A stretch of DNA of 64,000 bases from Desmodesmus armatus (GCA_007449985.2 VIIQ02000042.1:1-64000); one strand, 5' to 3'. Positions 45,057 through 56,567 are shown, numbered from the stretch's first letter. Notes: generated from the letters alone by a model not told the origin. A program made the numbers and translations.

Positions 45057-45341
45057 TTTTTGTATAAAACTCTCCTTTCAAAGCCATAAAAAATAGAATT
45101 GGAAAGAGCATTTTCGCCCTATGTGCTGCCAGAGCTCATGAACTTTTAGAGAGGCCTTGATTGATGAACAAGGACCTTGGTAAAACAGAAAAAATGAATA
45201 AAAAAAGAGAAGAAGATGAAACTGTCTTTCTTTACTTGTTTTCAATGAAAGTTTTTTGAGAGCTTGAAAAAAAAGGGAGAAAAAAGAAAACAAAAGAAAT
45301 GAAATGTTTTTGAAAAAATTCTTTTTTTCATTTTTATTGAA
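45057..45341. other. trnV-tufA spacer, remaining part
   Basis: A base-balanced island near 45084-45185 with no recognised gene; the rest is A+T-rich. Confidence 0.45.
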
Positions 45342-45414
45342 TAGGCCCAACCGGACTTGAACCGATGACTTATTGCTTGTAAGGCAATCACTCTACCAAC
45401 TGAGTTATGGGCCT
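45342..45414 (-). tRNA. trnV-UAC: tRNA-Val (UAC)
   Basis: Acceptor AGGCCCA/TGGGCCT, anticodon stem attgc/gcaat with loop cttacaa giving anticodon TAC. T arm cggttcaagtccg. No intron, unlike the land plant gene. Confidence 0.9.
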
Positions 45415-45809
45415 AAAACTTATAAAATATATTTTAAAATATAAATGAAAAAATAGCAAGTCAAAAAGAATTTCAAAAAATAAAACAAATTATCATAAAA
45501 GAACTGAATTTTTTTTTTTTAAGAATTGAAACAATTTTAATAAATGAAAGTCAATACATTACAAGTTTCCAAAAGCCATATAAAATATTAACTCAAAAGA
45601 ATGAAAAAAATCCTTGTTTTTATTCACTCCACATTACATCACAAAGTCCAGTGTTTTGCAAATACAAAGAAATGTTTTGCAAATACAAAGAAAGTGATTT
45701 TCAAGCCAAGGAGCAAACTGCACCACCTTAGCACCATAGCGGACTGTTTCTGAGAAGCAGCAGGTCACAGACATCTGCTTTGCCAAGGCTTGGCAAAAAG
45801 TAATTTTAT
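45415..45809. other. trnV-trnR spacer
   Basis: A+T-rich, then a base-balanced part at 45627-45800 with a direct duplication of gttttgcaaatacaaagaaa (about 45653 and 45673). No gene recognised. Confidence 0.55.
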
Positions 45810-45883
45810 TGAGCAAGGAGGGATTCGAACCCCCGACTCTGTGGTTCGTAGCCACATGCTCTAGTCCACTGAGCTACATGCCC
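45810..45883 (-). tRNA. trnR-ACG: tRNA-Arg (ACG)
   Basis: Anticodon ACG in gctacgaac, T arm ggggttcgaatcccc. Acceptor GGGCATG/CTTGCTC includes a G-U and a T-T pair; otherwise canonical. Confidence 0.93.
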
Positions 45884-46220
45884 TTAATATTAAAATTTTC
45901 TTTCTATGCAAAATATGTTTTGAAATATTCTTAAAAAAATAAAAAATTTATTTTTTTCTGAATTCCAAATTTTAAAGCATTTAAAACAATTCCTTTTTTA
46001 TTCAATTTCCTTTTCAAAGGAAATAAAACATTGAAAAAAGTAAGTCTTTTAAAATGTAAAAAATTGGTTTTTCATTTTTTTTTACAAATTTGTTATTTTA
46101 AAAGAAGAAAAAGAAAATTATATATATGAGTTTTCCAAATTTCTATTTATTATATCTTTTAAAAAAGAGAAAATCAAGTTTTTGTCTTCTTTTTCAAACA
46201 AATATTTTTTGTAAAAGATA
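45884..46220. other. trnR-psbM spacer
   Basis: A+T-rich, no gene recognised. Confidence 0.6.
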
Positions 46221-46264
46221 TTTTTAAAAAAGGTATATTTTTGAAAATATACCTTTTTTAAAAA
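46221..46264 (-). terminator. 21-bp perfect stem-loop after psbM
   Basis: Arms 46221-46241 and 46244-46264, 6 bp after the psbM stop. Confidence 0.65.
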
Positions 46265-46270
46265 TTATTT

Positions 46271-46378
46271 TTAAGCAGATTCATTTGATGCTGTTTTTAC
46301 ATATAAAATAAGAAGAAAAGAAGTAGGAATAATGATAAATAATGCTGTTGCTGTTAAGCCAAAGATATTAACTTCCAT
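46271..46378 (-). CDS. psbM: Photosystem II protein M
   Basis: 35 residues: [20 protein letters not shown] is followed by [16 protein letters not shown] single membrane span with the conserved PT and YVKT motifs, located at the PSII dimer interface. Normal length. Too short for automatic frame finding, recognised by eye. Confidence 0.96.
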   Translation of the reverse strand: MEVNIFGLTATALFIIIPTSFLLILYVKTASNESA

Positions 46379-47119
46379 AAAAAAGTTTTTTCAAATTTTT
46401 AGAAATTGTTTTTTTGAAATGAAGAAATATTTTTTAAAAAACTCAAATACAAAAAAACAATATATTTCTTAATGTATCTTTTTTTATTTTCCAAAATTTT
46501 TTGAAAAAAGAAAAAACACAAAAAGAAAAATTTTTTAAAATTCAAACCTTGTAGAAAAAAAGTCATGAGAAAATTTGTGCCTTTCTTCATTTATTCATTT
46601 TTTTCTACAAATTGAAGTGATTTTTGAACAATAGAAAACTTGTTTTCAATTTTCTCATTTTTCAATATTTGACATCTCTTCAAATTGAGTTTCTCTTAAA
46701 AAAACTAAAAAATTCAAGAAAGATATTTGAAAAATAAGAAAATAAATAGGTTTGTTCAAAATTATTCAGTGAAGGAAAGTAACAAAAAAAGAAAAAATTT
46801 GAAAACTTCCAATTCTAAAAACAAAAAGGAATATCCATTTGTTTTCAAAGAGATTTGTCATTCTTTTCTTTTGCTGAAACTTGAAGTCCAAAACACAAAA
46901 AGAAAAATTTTTGAAAGTTTTCAAAGTGTATTTTTGCACTTTTTCTTTCCTATTTTCCAAAATAAAGAAAATTGCTGAACAAAGAAAATCAGTATTTCTG
47001 AACCTTTGAGGATATTTTTTTTTTGAATTCTTTAAAAAAGTGAATATGTAAAAAATGGTGGTTTTTTTATTTCTTTTTTCTATTTTTGAAAATTTGAGGA
47101 AAATAAAAAAGAAATAAAG
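46379..47119. other. psbZ-psbM spacer
   Basis: A+T-rich. An 83-residue plus-strand frame (46727-46978) rich in Lys, Phe and Asn has no recognisable domain and is not called. Confidence 0.5.
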
Positions 47120-47159
47120 AAAAACCAGAAGAAAGAAAAAATTCTTTCTTCTGGTTTTT
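47120..47159 (-). terminator. 18-bp perfect stem-loop after psbZ
   Basis: Arms 47120-47137 and 47142-47159, 2 bp after the psbZ stop. Confidence 0.65.
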
Positions 47160-47161
47160 TA

Positions 47162-47350
47162 TTAAATTACAAATGAATTAAAAATTCCTACAGCAAAAAC
47201 TAAAAGAAGCCATAAACTTAAACCAGAAAAAACAATACCTTTGTTTTCTGACCATCCGTTTGGTGTTGCAAAAACTACTGGTACTCCAACTACTAGAGCG
47301 AATGAAACAGCAATTAAAGCTAATAATGAAATTTGAAGAATAGATGTCAT
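47162..47350 (-). CDS. psbZ: Photosystem II protein Z (Ycf9)
   Basis: 62 residues with two membrane spans ([20 protein letters not shown] and [19 protein letters not shown]) around the conserved [12 protein letters not shown] loop. Involved in PSII-LHCII organisation. Start at MTSILQI; the frame extends 35 codons upstream without conservation. Confidence 0.97.
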   Translation of the reverse strand: MTSILQISLLALIAVSFALVVGVPVVFATPNGWSENKGIVFSGLSLWLLLVFAVGIFNSFVI

Positions 47351-47629
47351 ATGAATTGAAATATTCTTGCTTTGCAAGAGTTTTTTTGAAAGAGGCTTAG
47401 AAAAAATTATTTTTAAAAACTGTATAGTTTTTTGAATTTTTTTAGGAAAATTCAAAGTTGTTGATAACCATATTCAGTTTTACCTCTCTTCGTTTTTTTG
47501 TTAAAATTTTAAAAATCTTTTATTTCCAATATTTTGATCCACAGAAAAGAACAAATTTGTACTGCTTTGTATATGTATATTTTTTTCTGTTCTTTCCAAA
47601 AGTGAAGGAGCAATAATCTGTTTAGGTTG

Positions 47630-47712
47630 TTTGCCACCTCTGGACACCTTTGCCTTGCCTCGGTTTGCAAAGCAAAGGTCCAAAGCGGAGCCCCCTGATC
47701 CTTTGCAATTCA
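47630..47712. repeat. GC-richer repeat in ccsA-psbZ spacer
   Basis: cctcggtttgcaaagcaaaggtccaaagcggagccccctgatcc carries the gcaaagc motif. The rest of 47351-48110 is A+T-rich; no gene recognised. Confidence 0.6.
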
Positions 47713-48110
47713 CTCTGTAGCACTTGATTATTTCACTTTTAATGAACAGAGGCTAATACAAATTGCTCTTTGGAAGAAAAAAAGCCTTTGTTTAAGCTTT
47801 CAAAAAAAGATTTGAAAGGAGAAAAATTTTTTTTCTCAATTGTATCCATTTTTCTGCAATTTTTTGTTTTTGAACATTTATTGAATTTTTTGAAACTCCA
47901 ATAAAGTGTAAAAATAAGTACACATTCAGAAAAGTTTCTTTCTTTTTTTCTAAACTCAAAAAGAAAGAAATAAAGAAAACAATTTTTTTTTTCATTTTAA
48001 CAAAATTCTTTTTATAAAGAGCCTTTATGGAAACGAGATTGAATTCAAAATTCTTTGAAAATTTTTAAGTGAGTGGAAATTTCTATAGAAAAAATTTTGC
48101 TAAAAAAGTT

Positions 48111-49202
48111 CTAAAAAGAATCTTTTAAAAATCCATAACTATGCAATCCTTCTCCTAATAGATTTACCCCTAAAAAACAAATCCAAACAGTAACAAAACC
48201 TAGAGAAGCTAAAATTGCTGGTTTTTTCCCACGCCATCCTTTTGAAATACGAAGATGAAGGTAAATTGCAAAAACTAACCAGGTTGCTAAAGCCCAAGTT
48301 TCTTTTGGATCCCAACTCCAATATGATCCCCATGCTTCATTTGCCCATACAGCTCCAGATAAGATACCAATGGTTAAAAGCGGAAAACCAATTCCCAAAA
48401 TACGATAGCTTAAATTATCTAAATTTTCTGCAAATTTTCTTTTCATTTGTAAAGTATTCTGATTTTTGTTTGTATTTACCATTGTATTTGCTTCTACTTG
48501 TTTCTTTTCCATTTGGGTAGAAACCTCGCCAATGGAAATACTATTACTAACAGTTTGTAAATCAGAAGAAAATGCAAATTTTTGATCACTGGGTTGATCT
48601 GGTGATGAAAATTGAATATTTTCTGGAAATTTATTTTCACTTTCAAAATCAAAAAGAAGATTTTTAGTAACAATTAAAAAAGCAATTGACAGTAATGAAC
48701 CACAAATTAAAGCTGAATAGCTTAAAATCATAACAGTTACATGCATCATTAGCCAATTTGATTGTAATGCAGGAACAAGAGCAGAAGAATGTTGCATTTC
48801 TAAAGGTAAGCGAAAAGTTGCAAAAGCATTAATAAATAAAGCAGTTGGAGAAGTAAAAGCTCCAACAAAAAAACGTTTTTCTTTTCGCAAAACTTGAGCA
48901 CTGTTGTTTGAACTGCTTTGAGCTCCTGACTCAATATTTTCTAAAAGCAAATGAAAAGTTGATAAACTCCAAGCTAAAAACATCAGAGATTCATATAAAT
49001 TACTTAAAGGAAAATGCCCTGATTCTTTCCAACGTAAAATTAAAAGGCTCAAAAGACAAAAATTTGCAATGAACATTGTCATTTTTCCAATATTCCATTT
49101 TTGAATATTAAAAGCAATTTGAACCCAGTATGAAATCATTGAAAGAAATAAGAAAAAAAAAGAAGAATTTGCAAAAAAATTCTCCATTTGAAAAATATTC
49201 AT
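48111..49202 (-). CDS. ccsA: Cytochrome c biogenesis protein CcsA (heme attachment)
   Basis: 363 residues. Thylakoid protein of the System II pathway that attaches heme to apocytochromes f and c6. The WWD-type motif WANEAWGSYWSWDPKETWAL lies near residues 283-302, with conserved His in LMMHVTVMILSYSAL and LHLRISKGW. About eight hydrophobic spans. A polar insertion occupies about residues 185-255. Ends with TAG, unlike most genes here, which end with TAA. The start at MNIFQMENFF could instead be the second Met. Confidence 0.95.
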   Translation of the reverse strand: MNIFQMENFFANSSFFFLFLSMISYWVQIAFNIQKWNIGKMTMFIANFCLLSLLILRWKESGHFPLSNLYESLMFLAWSLSTFHLLLENIESGAQSSSNNSAQVLRKEKRFFVGAFTSPTALFINAFATFRLPLEMQHSSALVPALQSNWLMMHVTVMILSYSALICGSLLSIAFLIVTKNLLFDFESENKFPENIQFSSPDQPSDQKFAFSSDLQTVSNSISIGEVSTQMEKKQVEANTMVNTNKNQNTLQMKRKFAENLDNLSYRILGIGFPLLTIGILSGAVWANEAWGSYWSWDPKETWALATWLVFAIYLHLRISKGWRGKKPAILASLGFVTVWICFLGVNLLGEGLHSYGFLKDSF

Positions 49203-49608
49203 AAATTTAGAATGAGAATCATCCGCAAAATATCTTACATGCGGGAATTTATATATGAAAGTTTTTTGAATTTTTATAAATGCTTATTGAACTTCCAAAA
49301 ACAAAAAAAACATTTTTTGGAAAGAAAGCCTGTAATAAAAAAGAGTCAAAAAAATGAAATAATTCTTCCACTTCCAATTTCTTTGTTGCATCAAAACTTG
49401 TTAGTCTATTTTAAAATACTAGGTATTTCCTTTCTTCAAATTTTGAAAGAACAAGAAGGTACAAATTGAATGACAATGAAATTTGGAAAAAAGGAGTGGA
49501 TCAAAAATATCCTTTCATTTGAATTGTTAAGAAATATATATTTCCCCAAGTTTATTTTTTTACATTGTTTTTTTGAATCTCTCAATTTTTTATTTTAAAA
49601 TGTTTAAA
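49203..49608. other. psaB-ccsA spacer
   Basis: A+T-rich; a 93-residue plus-strand frame at 49188-49469 has no recognisable features and overlaps the ccsA start. Confidence 0.5.
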
Positions 49609-49650
49609 AAATCCTTTCTTGAAAAAAATGTATATTTCAAGAAAGGATTT
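49609..49650 (-). terminator. 16-bp perfect stem-loop after psaB
   Basis: Arms 49609-49624 and 49635-49650, about 80 bp after the psaB stop. Confidence 0.6.
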
Positions 49651-49731
49651 TAGAAAAAATTTTTCAAGTTGAAAAGTAGAACTTCTTTTCTCCGTTCTTT
49701 TTATTGAAAGAAAAGAGAAAAAAGAAAATTT

Positions 49732-51939
49732 TTAACCAAATTTTCCAGAAGTTGATGCTAATAAGAAAGCAGCATAAGTAAACACATACCCAACAGAGAA
49801 GTGTGCTAACCCAACTAAACGAGCTTGAACAATAGATAATGCAACAGGCTTATCGCGCCACATAACTAAGTTAGCTAAAGGAGTTTTTTCGTGAGCCCAA
49901 ACAAGAGTTTCAATTAATTCTTGCCAGTAACCACGCCATGAAATTAAGAACATGAACCCTGTAGCGTAAACTAAGTGGCCGAATAAAAATAACCATGCAT
50001 ATACCGATAAACTGTTCATACCAAACGGGTTGTATCCATTAATTAATTGAGATGAATTTAACCATAGGTAGTCACGTAACCATCCCATTAAGTATGTTGA
50101 TGATTCATCAAATTGAGAAACGTTTCCTTGCCATAAAGTTAAATGTTTCCAGTGGAAATAAAACGTAACCCAACCAATTGTGTTTAACATCCAGAAAACA
50201 GCTAAATAGAAAGCATCGTAAGCAGAAATATCACAAGTACCTCCACGACCAGGACCATCACAAGGGAAGCTGTATCCAAAATCTTTTTTATCTGGCATTA
50301 ATTTTGATCCACGGGCATCTAAAGCACCTTTTACAAGAATTAATGTAGTTGTGTGTAAACCTAAAGCAATAGCATGGTGAACTAAGAAGTCACCAGGACC
50401 AATAGCAAGGAATAAAGAGTTTTGGTTGTTGTTAATAGCATCTAACCAACCAGGAAGCCATAAAGTTTGACTTGCTGAAGCAGCAGAGCTAGAAGAAGAT
50501 GATAATAAGAAATCAAATCCATATAATGCTTTTCCGTGTGCAGCTTGAATCCATTGTGCAAATACAGGCTCAATTAAGATTTGTTTTTCTGGAGTACCAA
50601 AAGCTTGCATAACATCGTTATGAACATAAAGACCTAAAGTGTGGAAACCTAAGAATAAAGAAACCCAACTTAAGTGAGAAATAATTGCTTCTTTATGATC
50701 TAACATTCTTGCTAAAACGTTACCTTTGTTTTGTTCAGGATCGTAATCACGAATCCAGAAAATAGCACCGTGAGCAAAAGCACCACACATAATAAATCCA
50801 GCAATATATTGGTGGTGCGTGTATAAAGCAGCTTGTGTAGTGAAATCATTTGCTAAGAATGCATAAGGTGGTAAAGAATACATGTGTTGTGCAACTAAAG
50901 AACAAACAGTTCCAACAGAAGCTAATGCTAATCCTAATTGGAAGTGTAAAGAATTATTTACTGTGTCAAATAACCCTTTGTGACCAGCTCCTAAACGTCC
51001 GCTAGGCGCTACGTGTGCTTCTAAAATAGCTGACATACGGTGTCCAATACCAAAGTTAGTACGGTACATGTGCCCAGCAATAATAAAGATAACAGCAATA
51101 GCTAAATGGTGGTGAGCCATATCTGTTAACCAAAGACTTTGTGTTTGAGGATGGAAACCTCCTAAAAAAGTTAAAATTGCTTCACCAGCACCATCAGATG
51201 TACCAAAAACATGACTTGCTGAATCAGGATTTTGAGCATATGCTGCCCAGTTTCCTGTCCAGAATGGAGTTAAACCTTGAGGGTGAGGTAATTGTGTTAA
51301 GAAGTTATCCCAACCTACATGTTTTCCACGTGATTCAGGAATTGCTACGTGAACTAAGTGTCCAGTCCAAGCTAAAGAACTTACTCCAAATAAACCAGAT
51401 AAGTGGTGATTTAAACGAGATTCAGCATCTTTAAACCAAGATAAAGAAGGTTGGAAACTTGGTTGTAAATGTAACCATCCAGCAAATAAAAATACTGCTG
51501 AAACTAAACCTAAGAAAACAGAACCAATGTATAAATCTTGATTTGTTCGCATACCAATAGTGTACCACCATTGATAAACACCAGAAGTTGAAATATTTAC
51601 AGGACCTGATGCTCCACCACGAGTGAAAGCTTCAACAGCAGGTTGCCCAAAATGTGGATCCCAAATTGCGTGAGCAATTGGTCTTACATGAATAGGGTCT
51701 GCTCCCCATTGCTCAAAATTACCTTGCCATGCAACATGGAATAAATTTCCTGATGTCCATAGGAAAATAATTGCTAATTGTCCAAAATGAGACGCAAAAA
51801 TCTTTTGGTAAAGATTTTCTTCAGTCATACCATCATGACTTTCAAAGTCATGTGCTACAGCAAGTCCAAACCAAATACGACGAGTTGTTGGATCTTGTGC
51901 TAAACCTTGGCTAAATTTAGGAAACAACTTTGTTGCCAT
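49732..51939 (-). CDS. psaB: Photosystem I P700 apoprotein A2
   Basis: 735 residues, family length. Core PSI subunit with eleven membrane spans. The FX iron-sulfur motif [11 protein letters not shown] lies near residue 556-567. N-terminus [21 protein letters not shown]-terminus [20 protein letters not shown] type. Frame intact and no intron. psaA is not in the window. AGGATA lies 9-14 nt before the start on the minus strand. Confidence 0.99.
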   Translation of the reverse strand: MATKLFPKFSQGLAQDPTTRRIWFGLAVAHDFESHDGMTEENLYQKIFASHFGQLAIIFLWTSGNLFHVAWQGNFEQWGADPIHVRPIAHAIWDPHFGQPAVEAFTRGGASGPVNISTSGVYQWWYTIGMRTNQDLYIGSVFLGLVSAVFLFAGWLHLQPSFQPSLSWFKDAESRLNHHLSGLFGVSSLAWTGHLVHVAIPESRGKHVGWDNFLTQLPHPQGLTPFWTGNWAAYAQNPDSASHVFGTSDGAGEAILTFLGGFHPQTQSLWLTDMAHHHLAIAVIFIIAGHMYRTNFGIGHRMSAILEAHVAPSGRLGAGHKGLFDTVNNSLHFQLGLALASVGTVCSLVAQHMYSLPPYAFLANDFTTQAALYTHHQYIAGFIMCGAFAHGAIFWIRDYDPEQNKGNVLARMLDHKEAIISHLSWVSLFLGFHTLGLYVHNDVMQAFGTPEKQILIEPVFAQWIQAAHGKALYGFDFLLSSSSSSAASASQTLWLPGWLDAINNNQNSLFLAIGPGDFLVHHAIALGLHTTTLILVKGALDARGSKLMPDKKDFGYSFPCDGPGRGGTCDISAYDAFYLAVFWMLNTIGWVTFYFHWKHLTLWQGNVSQFDESSTYLMGWLRDYLWLNSSQLINGYNPFGMNSLSVYAWLFLFGHLVYATGFMFLISWRGYWQELIETLVWAHEKTPLANLVMWRDKPVALSIVQARLVGLAHFSVGYVFTYAAFLLASTSGKFG

Positions 51940-51959
51940 AGTTTTTTTTTATCCTAATT

Positions 51960-52290
51960 TGACCCGCTTATGCAGCCCCCCTACCTTACGGTTTCAAAAA
52001 CGTTAGGTTTTCTCTGTTTTTCTATCAAAGCCACTGCTTTTTTGTTCTGCCTGCTTCCCCTAAAACATAAGACTCAGGCGAAGCATTGAGGGAAAGCCGC
52101 TCTTTTGTACCTTTTGCACCTTTGCACCGCTGTGCGGAGCGTAAGCGAAGCTCCACCTGGGCAAAGGCACCTGAGCTGCGGAAACAGAGGTGGAGAACAA
52201 AGATTCAAGCAGTACAGTGTTCAGAAGCAGAGAAGAAAAGTAGGCAGCTAGGCGGAGAACGGTTGCAAAGCGAACTTTGCCTAAAAAATG
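51960..52290. repeat. Repeat-bearing base-balanced segment upstream of psaB
   Basis: gcaccgctgtgcggagcgtaagcgaagc and gttgcaaagcgaactttgcc motifs. No gene recognised. Confidence 0.6.
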
Positions 52291-53395
52291 AAAAGTGATT
52301 CATTCAATTTTTTGCTTTTGAAAGCCTCCTCTTTAAACAGATTATTGAAAAAAGAGGATTTTTTCAAAAAACAAAATTTGTAAAAAAAGAGAAATACCAA
52401 ACTTCTGTTTCAATTTTCCTTTTTTTACAAACAAAAGAACTTTAAAAAACTCAAGTACTACGTACTTGTATTAAAATAAAAATTGAAAAGTTTTTGTTTT
52501 TTACTTTTTTTGAAATCTTTTTTTTGCACTCAAAAAAGAAATATTACGAAAAAAAATGAGAGAATTCTAAATTCAAAAATTTTTTTCATTTTTTGAAATC
52601 CTTTTTAAATTTTAATCTGTTTATGTTTTTCACAAAATTGAAATTTAAAAATCTGTTTTAAAAATTTTTCTTTATTTCAAAAAGAACTTTGACAAAAAGA
52701 GAAAAGAAAAAAATTAGGCTTAATTGAAAGACTTATGAAATATAAAAAAAGAAAAATTTGTAATTTTACTATCTCATACATTAATAAAATTGATTTCATA
52801 TTTTTACTTTTATTTTATCATTAAAAAAAAGAAATTCAAAAAAATTTTTTTTTCATTTTAAAAGTATTTTGAAAAGACCTCTTATTTAGATTTTAGCCTT
52901 TTTTATAAATCTCTATTTTGTCTTTTTTATAAAGTATTTCTATTTTTTTAAAAGAAAAATTTTCTTTGTTCACTTTCATGTTTTCTTTTTATTTGTAAAT
53001 TCTTCTTTCAAAATTTGAAAAGGAATAAAAACTCTAACAAAAGATTATTTTGTTTCTCTCTTTTTTATTTTTTTAATAAATTGAAAAAACTATTCAAATT
53101 TTGAAAGAAAAGAAATCAAACAGCTTGTAAGAAAATAAACAGATTTGACTATGAGCTTTAAACCATTTTTTCCCTTTGTAAAAAAATTTTTTAAAAGGGG
53201 CCATGCAAAAATTTTTGAAAATTTCTTTTAAATAGACTCAAAACTTTTTTTCTTTTTCAGATTTTTCTAAGAAAGAAAAAAAGATTGAATTCTGCTTTAC
53301 ACGCAATTTGAGTATTATCGTTTTAAGAATTTTGTTTTTATTGACCAAAGATAAAAACAAAGAGCTGTTTTTTAATTTTCCAGTTATATGCATTG
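52291..53395. other. Longest A+T-rich spacer
   Basis: More than 1.1 kb of A/T runs with no gene, tRNA or long repeat recognised. Imperfect inverted repeats are frequent, as expected from composition. Confidence 0.6.
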
Positions 53396-53399
53396 CAGA

Positions 53400-53475
53400 G
53401 CAGACTACTCTGAACTGCCTTCGCCTAGGCAAAGTCCCCCCACCTAGGCAAAGCCTAAGTGGAGCGAAGCAGACA
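53400..53475. repeat. GC-rich repeat near trnE copy 2
   Basis: cttcgcctaggcaaagtccccccacctaggcaaagcctaagtgg contains two cctaggcaaag units. Confidence 0.75.
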
Positions 53476-53632
53476 TAAATCTTTGCAAATTTAAACAAAC
53501 TCTTGTTTAAAAATTTTTCATTCAAACCAAGTTTACGACACAATTTTTAGAAAAAAGAAAAACTGAATTCAAATTTGACTAGAATTCAATTCTATAAAAA
53601 ATGAAAGAAATGGAAAAAAGATAGTATTAAAG

Positions 53633-53705
53633 TACCCCCAGGGGAATTCGAATCCCCGTTTTCTCCGTGAAAGGGAGGTGTCCTAGGCCTCTAGACGATG
53701 GGGGC
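53633..53705 (-). tRNA. trnE-UUC: tRNA-Glu (UUC), copy 2
   Basis: Reverse complement is identical over all 73 nt to 29340-29412; flanks are unrelated. Anticodon TTC. A second full-length copy is unusual outside inverted repeats. Confidence 0.96.
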
Positions 53706-53929
53706 ATCTATTCATTGAATTCAATTTTTCTTTATTTTTATGAAAATTGAAATTTTTAATATATTTTATATACCAAGTCTAAAAAAAAACTTCAATCTAT
53801 TTGAAGTTTTTTCAATTTATAAAAAATTTTTTTTTTAGAATGAAAAGATTAATATTTGATTTATTCTGTAATCATGGATTTGACTTTAAACTACACTGCT
53901 AGTTTTTAAAAAAATTTTACTTGCCCAAG

Positions 53930-54180
53930 GCTACAAAGCTCTGACCTCTGCCTGGGTTGTTTGAGCTGCACCACACCACTCTGCACCGCTGCGCGGAACG
54001 AAGCAGTCCGCTTTGCGGCAGGGTTTTGTCCAGCCTCCCAGACCCCTCTGCCAGGGTAAGGGCTATGCCCTCCGCACCGCTATGCGGGGGGCTTTGCCCA
54101 GGCGGTGTGTTGCAGAAAGAGGCAAAGCCTAGGCTTTGCCGCCCATCAGCTTTTTGAAGCAGTAGGGCAGAACTTTAACA
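53930..54180. repeat. GC-rich repeat cluster between trnE and trnW
   Basis: ctgcaccgctgcgcggaacgaagc, gcaccgctatgcggggggctttgcccaggcggtg and gaggcaaagcctaggctttgccg motifs. The remaining spacer 53706-54354 has no recognised gene. Confidence 0.8.
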
Positions 54181-54354
54181 GATGCAGTAAGAGGAAAAGC
54201 AAGCTGTTTCTGCTATGCAGATTTGGAAACAAATGGATCTTTCTGCGGTGCAGAGAAGTTTTCACATTGTAATGGAAAGCAGAGCAATTTTAAAACTTCT
54301 GTAGTACCAGTTGTCCGCCCAGCCCTTGCCCCTGGGGGGTGGCTCAAAATATTT

Positions 54355-54427
54355 CACGCCCTGTAGGACTTGAACCCACGACATCAGGTTTTGGAAACCT
54401 GCGTTCTACCAACTGAACTAAGAGCGT
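54355..54427 (-). tRNA. trnW-CCA: tRNA-Trp (CCA)
   Basis: Acceptor ACGCTCT/AGGGCGT, anticodon CCA in ttccaaa, T arm gggttcaagtcct. The CCA anticodon reads UGG only, which argues for the standard code in this plastid. Confidence 0.95.
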
Positions 54428-54808
54428 ATTTTTTATTTTTTTTTTCAATTTTATGTCTAGAAATTGAAAAAAAGAGAATTTTTGAATGATTGTTCAAGTA
54501 TTTTTAAATAATAAAGTAACAAAATTTTGAATAATTATGACATTTTTTCTAGAAAAAGTCAACTTTAAAATAAAGAACTTTGTTTATTCATTCCACCATT
54601 TTGTATCTATTCATTTTGCTCTGCAGATAGAGTACCTCAAATCTAACAAAAAGCAAAAACAATGGATTTTGTTTTAGAATTAGAAAGAGATATTAAGAGT
54701 TTTTTTGACAATGTAGTTCATACCATCATAGTTGCTATCTAAGAAAAAAAGAGGAGAGACAAGAAATTCCAACAATTAATATGGGGTGTGTAAACTTTGT
54801 TATTATTG

Positions 54809-54838
54809 ACCTGATTCTACCAACTGAACTATACCTAC
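54809..54838 (-). pseudogene. Fragment of a tRNA 5' half, probably from trnW
   Basis: acctgattctaccaactgaacta at 54809-54831 matches 54397-54420 of trnW except for one small indel, covering the D arm. No T arm or matching acceptor follows, so it is a 5'-half remnant. Confidence 0.55.
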
Positions 54839-54921
54839 AAAATTTTCAATATTTTCAAAAAAAGTTTTTAAAATGAAACTTGGTCTTAGTTTTTTGTTTC
54901 AAAAGTTTCAAAATGAAAAAA

Positions 54922-54969
54922 AAACCTTTTTGCTTTAACAAAATTGACTATGCTAAAGCAAAAAGGTTT
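54922..54969 (-). terminator. 16-bp perfect stem-loop after rpoA
   Basis: Arms 54922-54937 and 54954-54969, 9 bp after the rpoA stop. Confidence 0.65.
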
Positions 54970-54978
54970 CAAAAAATT

Positions 54979-56310
54979 TTACATTTTTTTTTCCATTTTT
55001 AAAAAAAAACCATGTTTTTTTAATTTTTTTTGAATTAAAGAAAGAGAAAAATTACCTATTCCACAAAAATTTTGTAATTCCTTTGGACTATAGTTTAAAA
55101 GATCTTCAATAGTGAATAAATTATTTTGAATTAAACATTGTGTAATTCGAAATGGAAGATTCAGTTTTTCTACAGATAAAATTTTTTTTTGAAAAGTTCC
55201 ATTTTCTTTTTCAATTCTCTCTTTGTCTTTTGTGGAGTACTGAGAACGATCATTTTTCTCAGAATCTAAAACTTCAAAAGATGAAGAATCTTGGTCACCA
55301 TTGTTCAAAGGAGCAAAATTGTCAGGAAAGATTTCAACTTGTCCAAATAAACTCTTTTCAAATTCTAATAAAGGAGCAAAACCAGAAAATTTCTTTATGT
55401 TTTTTAAACTTAAAATATCATAATATCCAAAATCATATTCATAACTTTTTAAAATTTTTACAAAAGTTTTTTCTGATTGAAAAAATTGACTATTCACTTT
55501 TGAATTCATGTATTTCATATCTCTAAATTTATTCAATATATTTCTTAAAAAATCAAAAGTTAAATATAAAGCTTTACGAGGATGAATACTTCCATTTGTC
55601 CATATTTCAATATGGACCAATTGATTTTGAAAACGTCCAATTGGTTCAAGATTTTCAATAAGATAATTGACTTTTAAGATGGGATTAAAATTTGGGTCAA
55701 CCCAAAGAGAATTTTTTCGTTTTTCAGATTCTTTGTTTTTTTCTGTTTCTATTTTAAAAAGAGATGTATTGTTTGACTGAATTTTTTCTGAAAAAGAAAG
55801 CTCTCCAAAATTTGTTTTCTCAGCAGTACTGTCTGTTTTTTCTTTTAGAGAATTACAAAAATCAGAAATAGTAAATTTTAAAGAAAGTTTTCCATTTTCA
55901 TTTAAAGTTGCAATATATTGATCAGGATCTACATATTGAATATGTGGGGGCAATTTTAGGTCAGCTACACGAACTATTCCAGGCCCACGAACATTTAAAT
56001 AACCATAAATTGGCTTTGCTAAAGGGAGTGAAGTTTTTAAAACAATTTGTTTGAAATTTAATAAAATATCTAATACAGACTCACGAACACCTTCTATTGT
56101 TGAATATTCATGAAATACACCATCAATTTCCACATGAGTAATTGCAATATTTGAAATTTCAGTTAAAAGTGTTCGTCTTAATGCATTTGCAATTGTTAAA
56201 CTTTGACTATTTTTAAAAGGACCTAATGTAAAATTACCATAAAAACTTCGAGGATTTTCAAGAACACATTCTTTACAACCTAAAAAAAAATCTTGTAAAT
56301 TTTGATTCAT
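54979..56310 (-). CDS. rpoA: Plastid-encoded RNA polymerase alpha subunit
   Basis: 443 residues from MNQNLQDFFLGCKECV; the open frame extends 34 codons further upstream without conservation. The N-terminal dimerisation domain has YGNFTLGPF, SLTIANALRRTLLTEI, THVEIDGVFHEY and LNVRGPG. The C-terminal domain has LNLPFRITQCLIQNN and FTIEDLLNYSPKELQNFCGI. A polar insert near residues 165-215 and a longer linker make it larger than the usual 320-340. Normally clustered with rps11 and rpl36; here alone. Confidence 0.95.
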   Translation of the reverse strand: MNQNLQDFFLGCKECVLENPRSFYGNFTLGPFKNSQSLTIANALRRTLLTEISNIAITHVEIDGVFHEYSTIEGVRESVLDILLNFKQIVLKTSLPLAKPIYGYLNVRGPGIVRVADLKLPPHIQYVDPDQYIATLNENGKLSLKFTISDFCNSLKEKTDSTAEKTNFGELSFSEKIQSNNTSLFKIETEKNKESEKRKNSLWVDPNFNPILKVNYLIENLEPIGRFQNQLVHIEIWTNGSIHPRKALYLTFDFLRNILNKFRDMKYMNSKVNSQFFQSEKTFVKILKSYEYDFGYYDILSLKNIKKFSGFAPLLEFEKSLFGQVEIFPDNFAPLNNGDQDSSSFEVLDSEKNDRSQYSTKDKERIEKENGTFQKKILSVEKLNLPFRITQCLIQNNLFTIEDLLNYSPKELQNFCGIGNFSLSLIQKKLKKHGFFLKMEKKM

Positions 56311-56567
56311 TTTTTTTTTTGAATTTCTATTTTTCTTAAATAAAAAGAAAAAAGTGAAAAAAGAGAAATTTTTGAAAGCAAAACAAGCTTCTCTAGTAAA
56401 CTGTAAATTCATACAGGTGCATAAAGGCTTAAGCTCAAAAAATGTTCTTCTTTAACATTTATCCATTTTAAAACTTTTGAAAACATAACTGATTGTTTAA
56501 AAAGAATTGCTTTTTTTGAAAAGCAATTCAGTTTTTTAGCAAATATTGAAAGACTTTCTTTATTTAA

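Noticed and set aside
54355..54427. UGA reassigned to Trp
   Set aside because: trnW has a CCA anticodon and conserved genes (psaB, petB, atpA, psbC) use TGG at Trp positions. The two TGA codons at 590 and 9305 are in a disrupted gene and an intron relic.
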